DNA from: a virus | Length of the DNA: 30,329 nt | IMG/VR virus record: IMGVR_UViG_3300032116_012607 | Coordinates: 1-30,329 of that record | Reading direction: 5' to 3' (one strand) | In this document: one piece after another, positions 1-7,604 of the stretch | How positions within the stretch are numbered: position 1 is the first letter of the stretch | How the letters are laid out: every line of letters begins with the position of its first letter | Notes under the pieces: generated by a model | What the model was told of the DNA's origin: nothing | Seen by the model: the letters and a program-made list of their open reading frames with translations, nothing else | Databases searched by the model: none | Made by a program: the position numbers and the translations under genes

Positions 1-1222
<1,222 letters not shown>

Positions 1223-1594
1223 TTACACTCCTAACGCGTTTCCGCAATCAATAATAGTTGACCCACCGAACACCGCAGTGGCTGAACCTCCATCAACATT
1301 TTGAAAGATCTCACCTGTTGGTCCAGTAGATCCGGTTGGACCCGTAGGTCCTGTTGGCCCTGTTGGTCCAGGAACTGTTGATGTAGGACCAGTTGATCCA
1401 GTAGGACCAGTAGAGCCTGTTGGGCCTAACGGACCAGTAGCTCCTGTCGGACCTGTAGGACCTGTGGCTCCCGTTGGACCTTGAATACCTTGTGCCTCAT
1501 TGATTCTCCAAACCGATCCATCCCAACGCCATGTTTGATTATTAACCGTAAAGAGCTGGTTAAGCGTGGGGGAATCGGGAAAGTCAATTGGCAT
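1223..1594 (-). CDS. Short collagen-like virion protein
   Basis: The product is 123 residues. Residues 1-35 ([15 protein letters not shown], then [14 protein letters not shown]) form the small head domain seen in many phage tail proteins, where a W-x-W-D-G-x-x-W strand binds to the tail. Residues ~37-95 are Gly-X-Y triplets dominated by GPTG and GATG, with one interruption, STVPGPTG, that also occurs three times in the large collagen-like protein at 12521-13927. The last 25 residues are not repetitive. The protein may form a short trimeric collagen-like stalk. No Shine-Dalgarno sequence precedes the ATG, but a TACAAT hexamer lies 7 nt upstream, as expected for a leaderless mRNA. It is the first gene of the leftmost minus-strand unit and abuts the partial fibre gene. 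Confidence 0.85.
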   Translation of the reverse strand: MPIDFPDSPTLNQLFTVNNQTWRWDGSVWRINEAQGIQGPTGATGPTGPTGATGPLGPTGSTGPTGSTGPTSTVPGPTGPTGPTGPTGSTGPTGEIFQNVDGGSATAVFGGSTIIDCGNALGV

Positions 1595-1601
1595 GATAGT
1601 T

Positions 1602-1607
1602 ATTGTA
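1602..1607 (-). promoter_or_regulatory. Candidate -10 element of a leaderless promoter
   Basis: TACAAT reads on the minus strand and ends 7 nt before the ATG at 1594. This spacing would start transcription at or next to the start codon. TANNNT boxes 6-8 nt before a start codon mark leaderless genes in Actinobacteria. No ribosome binding site is visible. The -35 region is not recognisable. Confidence 0.45.
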
Positions 1608-1629
1608 CGGCTTTAATTTAAGAAGGTAC

Positions 1630-1638
1630 TGCTAAGAT
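1630..1638 (+). promoter_or_regulatory. Candidate extended -10 promoter (TGCTAAGAT) of the halogenase cassette
   Basis: TGCTAAGAT lies 6 nt before the GTG at 1645. An in-frame TAA (1633-1635) lies inside the motif, so GTG 1645 is the first usable start and the mRNA would be leaderless or nearly so. The same nonamer, with A or G at position 8, occurs in front of three other transcription units in this window (plus strand 24732, minus strand 24614 and 21912). Confidence 0.5.
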
Positions 1639-1644
1639 AACGCC

Positions 1645-1815
1645 GTGAGAAAGCCTTTTATCTTTGAAGAAACCGAGAAGCAGGTAGAGCTAAAGGTAAC
1701 CACCTACTGTCCTGAGAAGTGGCTACTGGTGGATCAAGAGACTGGGCAGGTATTCCGCGGAAATGCGGGTGGGTATTGGGATCGACTAGACCCAGTTATT
1801 AAGGAGAAAAAATAA
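1645..1815 (+). CDS. Small unknown protein heading the halogenase cassette
   Basis: The product is 56 residues from a GTG start; an in-frame TAA at 1633-1635 excludes a longer form. The sequence (VRKPFIFEETEKQVELKV at the start, then CPEKWLLVDQETGQVFRGN and GGYWDRLDP) has one Cys and three Trp/Tyr-rich strands and looks like a small beta-rich protein. It has no membrane segment. Its TAA overlaps the next ATG by one base (TAATG), so translation of the AhpD-like gene is probably coupled to it. Coding is supported by this coupling and by the codon-scale fit of the overlap. I do not recognise the family. Confidence 0.65.
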   Translation: MRKPFIFEETEKQVELKVTTYCPEKWLLVDQETGQVFRGNAGGYWDRLDPVIKEKK

Positions 1816-2336
1816 TGACATATTTTGACAGTCTTAAAGACGCATCAGAGATTACTGATGTCTTTTTTCAAAGACCTAATAAATACATGGTAACGCTAAC
1901 TTTGGCGCAAGAGCTTCTTAGAGAAGAATCGCACTTGTCACCAAAGGACAGAGAGGTGATTGCAGCCTATACCAGTTACCTAAACGGGTGTGAGTATTGT
2001 TATGGATCCCACAGAGAGTTCGCCAAATCACTAGGTGCCGATGAGGTTGATATGTCTATTTTTGACGCAAAAGATAGCGCTCATAGGCTTCAACCAATTT
2101 TAGAGTATGTAGAAAAATTAACTAAGGCGCCGTCCTCTTTAACTCAAGCGGATAAAGACAAGGTTATTTCCTCGGGGTTTACTGAAGAAGAGTTGAAAGA
2201 TGCTATTGGTGTTTGCGCGGCTTTTAATTTCTTTAATAGAATTGTAGAAGGACACGGCATAAAGGCTAACGAAGCTACTTACAAATCATCAGCTGAGATG
2301 ATTAATAAGCACGGTTATGATCGGAGATACAAATGA
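1815..2336 (+). CDS. AhpD-like / carboxymuconolactone decarboxylase-family protein
   Basis: The product is 173 residues. The segment REVIAAYTSYLNGCEYCYGS, followed by H66, gives the AhpD signature: Cys59-x-x-Cys62-x-x-x-His66 on an all-helical fold. In this family the CxxC pair with the nearby His gives thiol-dependent peroxidase or disulphide reductase activity. The length fits the 'peroxidase-related' subgroup, about 170-190 residues. It lies directly upstream of two Fe(II) oxygenases and a flavin halogenase, so removal of peroxide or maintenance of thiols during oxidative chemistry is a reasonable inference. It overlaps its upstream neighbour by one base and its downstream neighbour by four (ATGA), indicating translational coupling. 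The substrate is unknown. Confidence 0.85.
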   Translation: MTYFDSLKDASEITDVFFQRPNKYMVTLTLAQELLREESHLSPKDREVIAAYTSYLNGCEYCYGSHREFAKSLGADEVDMSIFDAKDSAHRLQPILEYVEKLTKAPSSLTQADKDKVISSGFTEEELKDAIGVCAAFNFFNRIVEGHGIKANEATYKSSAEMINKHGYDRRYK

Positions 2337-2962
2337 CTGCTAGGATGGAAAGCGGATTATTTCCCGGCAGGATTTCTCCTACCGTTACTTTAGGTGGGTG
2401 CATTGATGTATTTGAAAATGCTTGGCCTGATCCGTATCAAACTATAGAGGCAATAGAAAAAGAGTGTTCTGGTGGTTCTTCTGGAATGGCTTGGAAAAGA
2501 GCTACTACGATAGGAAGTGGAGTTTATCAAGATAAGCGCACTAACTATCACTTAGGAATTACCCTTTCTGCTATAGAAGACAACAATCCAGTGTCTCAAG
2601 CTATTCATAATCAAATGTATTTATTATTACTAGCCGCCTCTATACCGTACGCACAAAGGCATGACATAGACTCTCTTTACCATGAGCATTACAACATGCT
2701 TAAGTATTCAACTGGGCAAGAATATAAAGCCCATGCTGACGGAACCACTTCTACAGGAAGAGCGGTGTCCGCTATTGTCTATCTGAACGACGGATACGAA
2801 GGCGGAGAAGTAGAGTTTGTAAACTTTGGTGTAAAAATAAAACCAAAACCAGGAATGTTATTGCTATTTCCTTCTAATTATGCCTACGCTCACATTGCTC
2901 ACCCAGTAACTTCAGGAACAAAATATGCCTTAGTTACATGGATGCACGACAGGCCTCTGTAG
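2333..2962 (+). CDS. 2OG/Fe(II) oxygenase, prolyl 4-hydroxylase type
   Basis: The product is 209 residues. The double-stranded beta-helix core is clear: H134-A-D136 (YKAHADGTTS) is the HxD iron motif, followed by AIVYLNDGYEGGEVEF and KIKPKPGMLLLFPSNYAYAH. The distal iron ligand is most likely H187, and K197 in SGTKYALVTW would bind 2-oxoglutarate, where collagen prolyl 4-hydroxylases also use Lys and many relatives use Arg. The family hydroxylates Pro (or other residues) in proteins or small molecules using O2 and 2-oxoglutarate. A clear relative with the same C-terminal layout is encoded at 29044-29643. The start overlaps the upstream gene (ATGA). Targets are unknown; the collagen-like fibre proteins in the same genome are the obvious candidates. 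Confidence 0.88.
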   Translation: MTARMESGLFPGRISPTVTLGGCIDVFENAWPDPYQTIEAIEKECSGGSSGMAWKRATTIGSGVYQDKRTNYHLGITLSAIEDNNPVSQAIHNQMYLLLLAASIPYAQRHDIDSLYHEHYNMLKYSTGQEYKAHADGTTSTGRAVSAIVYLNDGYEGGEVEFVNFGVKIKPKPGMLLLFPSNYAYAHIAHPVTSGTKYALVTWMHDRPL

Positions 2963-3501
2963 TGAAAACCTATTCAAATGTATTAAAACCAGAGTTTGCT
3001 AATCAACTATATGATTTTGCTTTTAAAGTTGTAATGGATCAACAAGAGTACCCGCAAGAAAATTTATTAGTTTGGACAAATTTTGCTTGGGATCAAGGCA
3101 TAGTTAGAGATAGTGCTCCAGTTTTATGTATACGCATGCCTAAATATTTAGCAGAAACATTTCAGGAACAATTAGAATCTGTTGGAATATTTAATTCAAA
3201 AACAGATAAACCTTTGTACACTAATGCAAATTTATATGTTTGGTTTAAGAATTCTTATATACCAAGCCACACAGACTCTGACTCTTCAAAAGCAATCACT
3301 GTTTATTTAAACCCAACTTGGGACTATAACGAAGGTGGTTTGTTTCAATGGTTAGACTCAAAAGATAACGAATGGAAAATAATTTTTCCACATTTTAATA
3401 CAGCTGTAGTAAATACCTCTGGCTTGGCTCACGGCGTCACCCCAGTTAAATCAGATACACAATTTCGTATAACAGCACAATCTTTTATTAGGCCGCTATG
3501 A
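2962..3501 (+). CDS. 2OG/Fe(II) oxygenase-like protein
   Basis: The product is 179 residues from GTG 2962, which overlaps the upstream TAG by one base (TAGTG), the coupling style used throughout this cassette. An ATG at 2938 would add eight residues but forces a 25-nt overlap. Core motifs are H103-T-D105 (YIPSHTDSD) as the HxD iron site, EGGLFQW, distal His157 (GLAHGVTPV) and Arg169 (QFRITAQSF) for 2-oxoglutarate. Length and motif spacing fit the compact 2OG oxygenases of cyanophages and other aquatic phages. It is clearly distinct from the P4H-like protein just upstream. The substrate is unknown; it may act on the same molecule as the halogenase two genes downstream. Confidence 0.82.
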   Translation: MKTYSNVLKPEFANQLYDFAFKVVMDQQEYPQENLLVWTNFAWDQGIVRDSAPVLCIRMPKYLAETFQEQLESVGIFNSKTDKPLYTNANLYVWFKNSYIPSHTDSDSSKAITVYLNPTWDYNEGGLFQWLDSKDNEWKIIFPHFNTAVVNTSGLAHGVTPVKSDTQFRITAQSFIRPL

Positions 3502-4190
3502 CAATAACTGTTTATTGGGCGTGTCTAGAAGATGAGTGGATGGCAGCAAAAGCTCCAGATCTCGTTAGTTCTAATTTTTATAAAAAAGATTTATTAGACC
3601 AATCAACAGAGCTGTCTAGCGTAGCTCCTTGCCCCGGCTTTAACAGTAATTTAAAAAATGTATTTGCTCTTCGATCTTTGTACGATTATTCTTTTACTGT
3701 CTCGGGGTCAGAGGTAAGAACAGAAAAGTACGATCAAGAGTTTTTTGAAGCTCATGTTTTAATAAGATCACTAGAAAAAAAACTTTTTTCATTTAAAAAT
3801 AGATATATATTTTTTACAGATGCTCCCGACTTAGAGGTGACTTTATATGAGTACCCATATTTAGAAGATAACAATATTACTAAAGCTTGTATACCTATAA
3901 CAGGTAAGTTTAACATTGGTAAATGGTTTAGAAATTCTGACTATGCTTTTTATTTAAAAAAAGACTATGACACTTTTACGGTAGAACAAGGTGAAATTTA
4001 TTCGTATATCAGGTTTCACACCGAAGAATCTATTTTGTTTAAGCAGTTTAGATATTCTCCAAAATTTGATTTGTATCAAAAAGATTGCTATTCGTTAACA
4101 AAATTGGGGTTAAAACAGTTTAACAAGTACTACTCTACATTTAAAATAAAAGGCTTAGTTTTACAAGACATAAAGGAAAACTTATTATGA
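3498..4190 (+). CDS. Unknown protein, probable distant relative of the 5790 and 6513 proteins
   Basis: The product is 230 residues, aromatic- and Lys-rich, with no signal peptide or membrane segment. I do not recognise a named family. Its layout parallels the proteins at 5790-6512 and 6513-7193: a block near residues 40-65 with Cys-Pro then a hydrophobic strand (APCPGFNSNLKNVFAL), and a C-terminal block YAFYLKKDYDTFTVEQGEIY followed by SYIRFHTEES that aligns by eye with YLRKDFEGIIKKGTPIAQVI and PFKRETW of 5790. I infer a shared, mostly beta fold. The gene overlaps its neighbours by 4 nt on both sides (ATGA), so it is expressed together with the oxygenase and the halogenase and may be part of the same complex or pathway. 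Confidence 0.7.
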   Translation: MTITVYWACLEDEWMAAKAPDLVSSNFYKKDLLDQSTELSSVAPCPGFNSNLKNVFALRSLYDYSFTVSGSEVRTEKYDQEFFEAHVLIRSLEKKLFSFKNRYIFFTDAPDLEVTLYEYPYLEDNNITKACIPITGKFNIGKWFRNSDYAFYLKKDYDTFTVEQGEIYSYIRFHTEESILFKQFRYSPKFDLYQKDCYSLTKLGLKQFNKYYSTFKIKGLVLQDIKENLL

Positions 4191-5797
4191 TTTCAAAAGT
4201 TGTTATTGTTGGAGGCGGATCTTCTGGTTGGCTTGCCGCTACAGCGTTTAGGCGTTATTACCCAGAAAAAGAAGTGACTTTGATTGAATCTAAAGTAATT
4301 CCTAGAATAGGAGTAGGCGAAAGCACTACTGCTACTTTTAGGCATTTTATAAAAGACATGCTAAAAATAGACGAAGCTGAGTTTATGGTAGGATCCGAAG
4401 CGATTTATAAACAAGCAGTTAAATTTCAAGATTTTTATTATTTAGGTGACGGTGGGTTTTACTATCCATTTGGCGAGGCTTATACCGAAGGCCTTACGGC
4501 ATTAGGCTTAGACGCTTGGGATGTGGTTAAGGCTTTTTATAAAGAGCTACCAGTAACTGATTTTACCGCATCTGTTTCTCCTCTTCACGCTGTTTACATA
4601 AAAAATAAAATTACTGACAATTTAAACGGGGAGTTTGATAATTACGACCCTAATACACAACGAGGCTATCATTTAAATGCTCCTAAATTAGCTGACTACT
4701 TAAAAGATCGTTGCATTTCTTTGGGCGTAAAGTACATACAAGCAGACGTTATAGACGCTGACATTTTTGAGGAAAAAGTTGTGTCTATTGTTTTAGATGA
4801 TGGATCTAGAGTAGAAGGAGATTTATTCATCGACTCAACTGGTTTTAAGAGCCTATTAATCAGTAAAAAAATGAATTCTAAGTTTGTTGATCTATCCTAT
4901 AAATTGCCTAATAACAGGGCCTGGGCTACCCCTATAAAATATAAAGATATTTATTCAGAAATGACTCCTTACACAAACTCAACAGCGTTAAAAAATGGAT
5001 GGGCATGGTATACGCCTATTTGGTCAAGGATAGGAAACGGCTACGCTTACTCTGATAAACACACCGACCCAGAGTTAGCCTTAGAAGAATTTAAATCTTA
5101 CTTAGCAAGCACAAAAACCCCCCTGCGCCTTTCAAAAGAAGAAATTGACGACTTACCATTTTTTGAAGTTAGGATGAGGGCTGGATTCTACGAAGAAGGC
5201 ATGATAAAAAATGTAGTTTCCATTGGCTTGTCTAGCGGGTTTTTAGAGCCACTTGAGGGCACAGGTCTTTATTTTATACAGGAGTCTATCACTCAGCTTA
5301 TAAGAATCTTAAATAGAAAAGATTTAAATCAATTTGCCATTGATCATTACAACGCCTACATGAAAAATTTATACATGGTATGGGCTGATGGAATTTCTTT
5401 ATTTTATGCTTCTTCAGTTCGAGATGACAGTGAGTACTGGAAAGAAATAAAAAATAAAAAATTTGACACTGGTGCAATTGCGTCTAATCATATGTACTCA
5501 TATCACGGATTTCAATCATTTATAAAAAGGGCGTTAGTGGATACCCCTGACCTTAGAACGTTTTTTGACCTTTACGCAAATATCTCTAGAGGCATGGAGA
5601 TGGTTACAAGAGCTAACCACGCAGTTATTGATAGATGGCAGTTGTGGGATGGTATTAGTTATGAGGATTTAGCTGCTCACTTTAAATCTATTTTTGATGA
5701 AAGAAAAGCAAAGTGGGAGTTAAACGCTCAGGCGGCTCCTCACATTTACGATTATTTAAATAATAAATTTTATTTTAACAAGGATAATCGTGTTTAA
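4187..5797 (+). CDS. Flavin-dependent halogenase, tryptophan-halogenase family
   Basis: The product is 536 residues, normal for the family. VVIVGGGSSGWLAATA (residues 5-20) is the FAD-binding GxGxxG site with the family's GW, and GVGESTTATF (42-51) follows. The halogenation Lys is K75 or K79 in IYKQAVKFQDF. GWAWYTPIW carries W272-x-W274-x-x-P277, a form of the diagnostic WxWxIP with Thr for Ile. IGLSSGFLEPLEGTG (346-360) is the active-site loop; E357 matches the catalytic Glu, but the following Ser is Gly358 here. These enzymes use FADH2, O2 and halide to make hypohalous acid. No flavin reductase is visible, so the host must supply FADH2. A phage precedent is VirX1 of cyanophage Syn10. It is coupled to 3498 (ATGA) and overlaps 5790. 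The substrate is unknown. Confidence 0.93.
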   Translation: MISKVVIVGGGSSGWLAATAFRRYYPEKEVTLIESKVIPRIGVGESTTATFRHFIKDMLKIDEAEFMVGSEAIYKQAVKFQDFYYLGDGGFYYPFGEAYTEGLTALGLDAWDVVKAFYKELPVTDFTASVSPLHAVYIKNKITDNLNGEFDNYDPNTQRGYHLNAPKLADYLKDRCISLGVKYIQADVIDADIFEEKVVSIVLDDGSRVEGDLFIDSTGFKSLLISKKMNSKFVDLSYKLPNNRAWATPIKYKDIYSEMTPYTNSTALKNGWAWYTPIWSRIGNGYAYSDKHTDPELALEEFKSYLASTKTPLRLSKEEIDDLPFFEVRMRAGFYEEGMIKNVVSIGLSSGFLEPLEGTGLYFIQESITQLIRILNRKDLNQFAIDHYNAYMKNLYMVWADGISLFYASSVRDDSEYWKEIKNKKFDTGAIASNHMYSYHGFQSFIKRALVDTPDLRTFFDLYANISRGMEMVTRANHAVIDRWQLWDGISYEDLAAHFKSIFDERKAKWELNAQAAPHIYDYLNNKFYFNKDNRV

Positions 5798-6512
5798 CAA
5801 AAAAACAAAAATACAATTTATTCCTGAGTCAGAGGTATACGAAGTTTTGGAGGCGTATCCAAAACCCGCGACAGCATTTATTCCTAAATGGTTTAAAGAC
5901 ATGCCCGAGAAAGTAAACCCATCATCAAATAATAAATTATTAAACACGGGTAATCCAAACTCTACTGTAAAACACTGCTCACCATTTTTAGACTCTTTAA
6001 CTTCTGGTTATATATTTTCTTTACCTTCGGATGTTCAAATAAGTAAAGAGCCTGAAAGTTATAGGTTTTCTTGGGGCACAACATTTAAAATAGTCGAACC
6101 TCATACTATTGAGCAAGCTCCTTTACTCCCGTGCCCAGAAGAATATGAACAAACGCCGTACAAATGGCTAGGTACTTATGTAATTAAAACTCCTCCCGGA
6201 TATAGCGTTCTTATTACTCACCCTTTAAACCGAACCGATCTTCCTTTCTTGTCTTTTAGCGGAGTAGTAGATACTGATAAATATTATTTTTCTTCTGTAT
6301 CTTTTCCTTTTTATTTGCGAAAAGACTTTGAGGGGATAATAAAAAAAGGAACCCCCATAGCTCAAGTAATACCTTTTAAAAGAGAAACTTGGCAAAGTGA
6401 AATAGTACCTTACGGAAACGATAAAAACATTAAACATTCTAGAGATATTTTAAAAAGTACTATAGACAGGGCGTATAAGAAAAACTATTGGAGTAAAAAA
6501 AAATATCAATAA
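5790..6512 (+). CDS. Unknown protein (resembles DUF6065), relative of 6513-7193
   Basis: The product is 240 residues from GTG 5790, overlapping the halogenase by 8 nt. Recognisable blocks are IPKWFKDMPEK (near residue 32), STVKHCSPFLDSLTSGYIF, TPPGYSVLITHPLNRTDLPF, FSGVVDTD, and FEGIIKKGTPIAQVIPFKRE. The GYSVLITHPLNR...DLPF and GTPIAQVIPFKR blocks are what I remember of proteins labelled DUF6065 and of cyanophage hypotheticals; this family call is from memory. The opposed gene at 6513-7193 shares every block and ends with the same KYQ. The fold is likely beta-rich. Its position as the last gene of the cassette suggests a role with the halogenase or oxygenases, but no catalytic motif is evident. 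It is very AT-rich. Confidence 0.78.
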   Translation: MFNKKTKIQFIPESEVYEVLEAYPKPATAFIPKWFKDMPEKVNPSSNNKLLNTGNPNSTVKHCSPFLDSLTSGYIFSLPSDVQISKEPESYRFSWGTTFKIVEPHTIEQAPLLPCPEEYEQTPYKWLGTYVIKTPPGYSVLITHPLNRTDLPFLSFSGVVDTDKYYFSSVSFPFYLRKDFEGIIKKGTPIAQVIPFKRETWQSEIVPYGNDKNIKHSRDILKSTIDRAYKKNYWSKKKYQ

Positions 6513-6524
6513 TTATTGATATTT
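6501..6524. repeat. 24-bp perfect palindrome spanning two opposed stop codons
   Basis: Each half-site is AAATATCAATAA, read inwards from both strands. The centre is the junction of the two stop codons (TAA 6510-6512 on plus, TAA 6513-6515 on minus). Both proteins end in Lys-Tyr-Gln with identical codons, which makes the palindrome. As RNA it could form an A/U-only stem on either strand, so it may also act as a weak bidirectional terminator. Confidence 0.8.
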
Positions 6525-7193
6525 AACTTTCTTCCAAACACTTTTTTTGTACCAACCTTTAAGCACAGATGTTGATAAATACTTTATTTTTTTACCTGTT
6601 TGAATTAAAGATTCGTCTTTTTCTTTTGCCCAGCTTTCCTTTTTAAAAGGAATAATTTGTGCTATTGGGGTTCCTTTAGGAATTATGCCCTCAAAACCAT
6701 CATGCAAATAAAATGGAAGTTGACCACCAAACATACCGTCTTCAGAATCAATAATTCCAGATAAGGTGGTAAACGGAAGATCAAATCTGTTTAATGGGTG
6801 GAGTATTAATACGCTGTAGCCTTTAGGGGTTTTATAATTTATTGGAAGATTCCAAGCAAAGTGCAAGGCGCTATGTCCCTTTGGGATAGGCAACCCTGGT
6901 TGTGGACCCCTAATAATAGCTGGGTCTGGTTCAATAAGCCAAGATATTTTTGGTCCAAACTCCGTAGAAGTCACTTGCATGTCTTGCCATGTAGTAATCA
7001 TGTAACCTGTAGTTAACGACTCTAAAAATGGAATACAATTTTTTACAGTTATATTAGGTTTGTTATAGTTTTCAATAATTGGTTTCCCTCCTATAAACGG
7101 AGGAATATTTTTATACCAATCTGGGACAGTGCTGGACGCAGAAACTAATGGCTCTGCAAATTCTATTTTTGAAACGTATTTAAACAGCCTCAT
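6513..7193 (-). CDS. Unknown protein (resembles DUF6065), relative of 5790-6512
   Basis: The product is 226 residues. Blocks shared with the opposed 5790 protein are VPDWYKNIPPF, ITVKNCIPFLESLTTGYM, TPKGYSVLILHPLNRFDLPF, LSGIIDS, and FEGIIPKGTPIAQIIPFKKE, in the same order and spacing. Identity looks moderate by eye, so this is an old relationship rather than a recent copy. It is the last gene of the minus-strand late region, downstream of the fibre genes and the 7210 gene. Upstream of its ATG there is no convincing Shine-Dalgarno sequence. No catalytic motif or membrane segment is evident. It could be an accessory virion protein or a metabolic protein; context does not decide. Confidence 0.78.
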   Translation of the reverse strand: MRLFKYVSKIEFAEPLVSASSTVPDWYKNIPPFIGGKPIIENYNKPNITVKNCIPFLESLTTGYMITTWQDMQVTSTEFGPKISWLIEPDPAIIRGPQPGLPIPKGHSALHFAWNLPINYKTPKGYSVLILHPLNRFDLPFTTLSGIIDSEDGMFGGQLPFYLHDGFEGIIPKGTPIAQIIPFKKESWAKEKDESLIQTGKKIKYLSTSVLKGWYKKSVWKKVKYQ

Positions 7194-7209
7194 ATGGAGG
7201 AATATATCA

Positions 7210-7596
7210 TTACTCGTATAGCCACGCCTTATCCGGATCTACCCATATTTTGTTTAGTCTTATAGGCATCCCTAGTTCTATTGCTCTTTTATAAGCTCTT
7301 TCACTAGCCTTGGGTCCGTAAAAAGTCTCTATAGAATTAGGAATAGATTTAAAATAAGGTAAAGTAAGCATGTAAAATTCTGCAAACGGGTCCCAAGCTG
7401 CGTATAGTCCTATACCGCCGCCTTGTTGATAAATAATTTCCCAAATGTTTACATCTTCAATTTGAAGTTCTCTGGAATAATCCCACTCTACCCTAGGAGG
7501 AAGAATTATTTTGTCAGAGTCCATCCAATTAGGATCAAACAATTCATCTTCATCAGATTTGGTTAGGATGTTATAAGTAGTTCGAAATTGAGGCAT
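7210..7596 (-). CDS. Unknown protein in fibre region
   Basis: The product is 128 residues beginning MPQFRTTYNILTKSDEDELF. Notable segments are PNWMDSDKIILPPRVEWDYS, EDVNIWEIIYQQGGGIGLYA followed by AWDPFAEFYML, and a C-terminal helix-rich part that includes ASERAYKRAIELGMP. The sequence is soluble, acidic and aromatic. It reminds me of conserved hypothetical proteins of T4-like cyanophages, but I cannot name a family. It lies between the glycine-rich adhesin (7605) and the DUF6065-like gene (6513), all on the minus strand with short gaps. A role in fibre assembly or as an accessory enzyme is possible; nothing in the sequence decides. Confidence 0.75.
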   Translation of the reverse strand: MPQFRTTYNILTKSDEDELFDPNWMDSDKIILPPRVEWDYSRELQIEDVNIWEIIYQQGGGIGLYAAWDPFAEFYMLTLPYFKSIPNSIETFYGPKASERAYKRAIELGMPIRLNKIWVDPDKAWLYE

Positions 7597-7604
7597 AGCA
7601 AATA

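Noticed and set aside
2938-2964. ATG at 2938 as start of the second oxygenase
   Set aside because: It needs a 25-nt overlap; GTG 2962 gives the one-base stop/start overlap used in the rest of the cassette.
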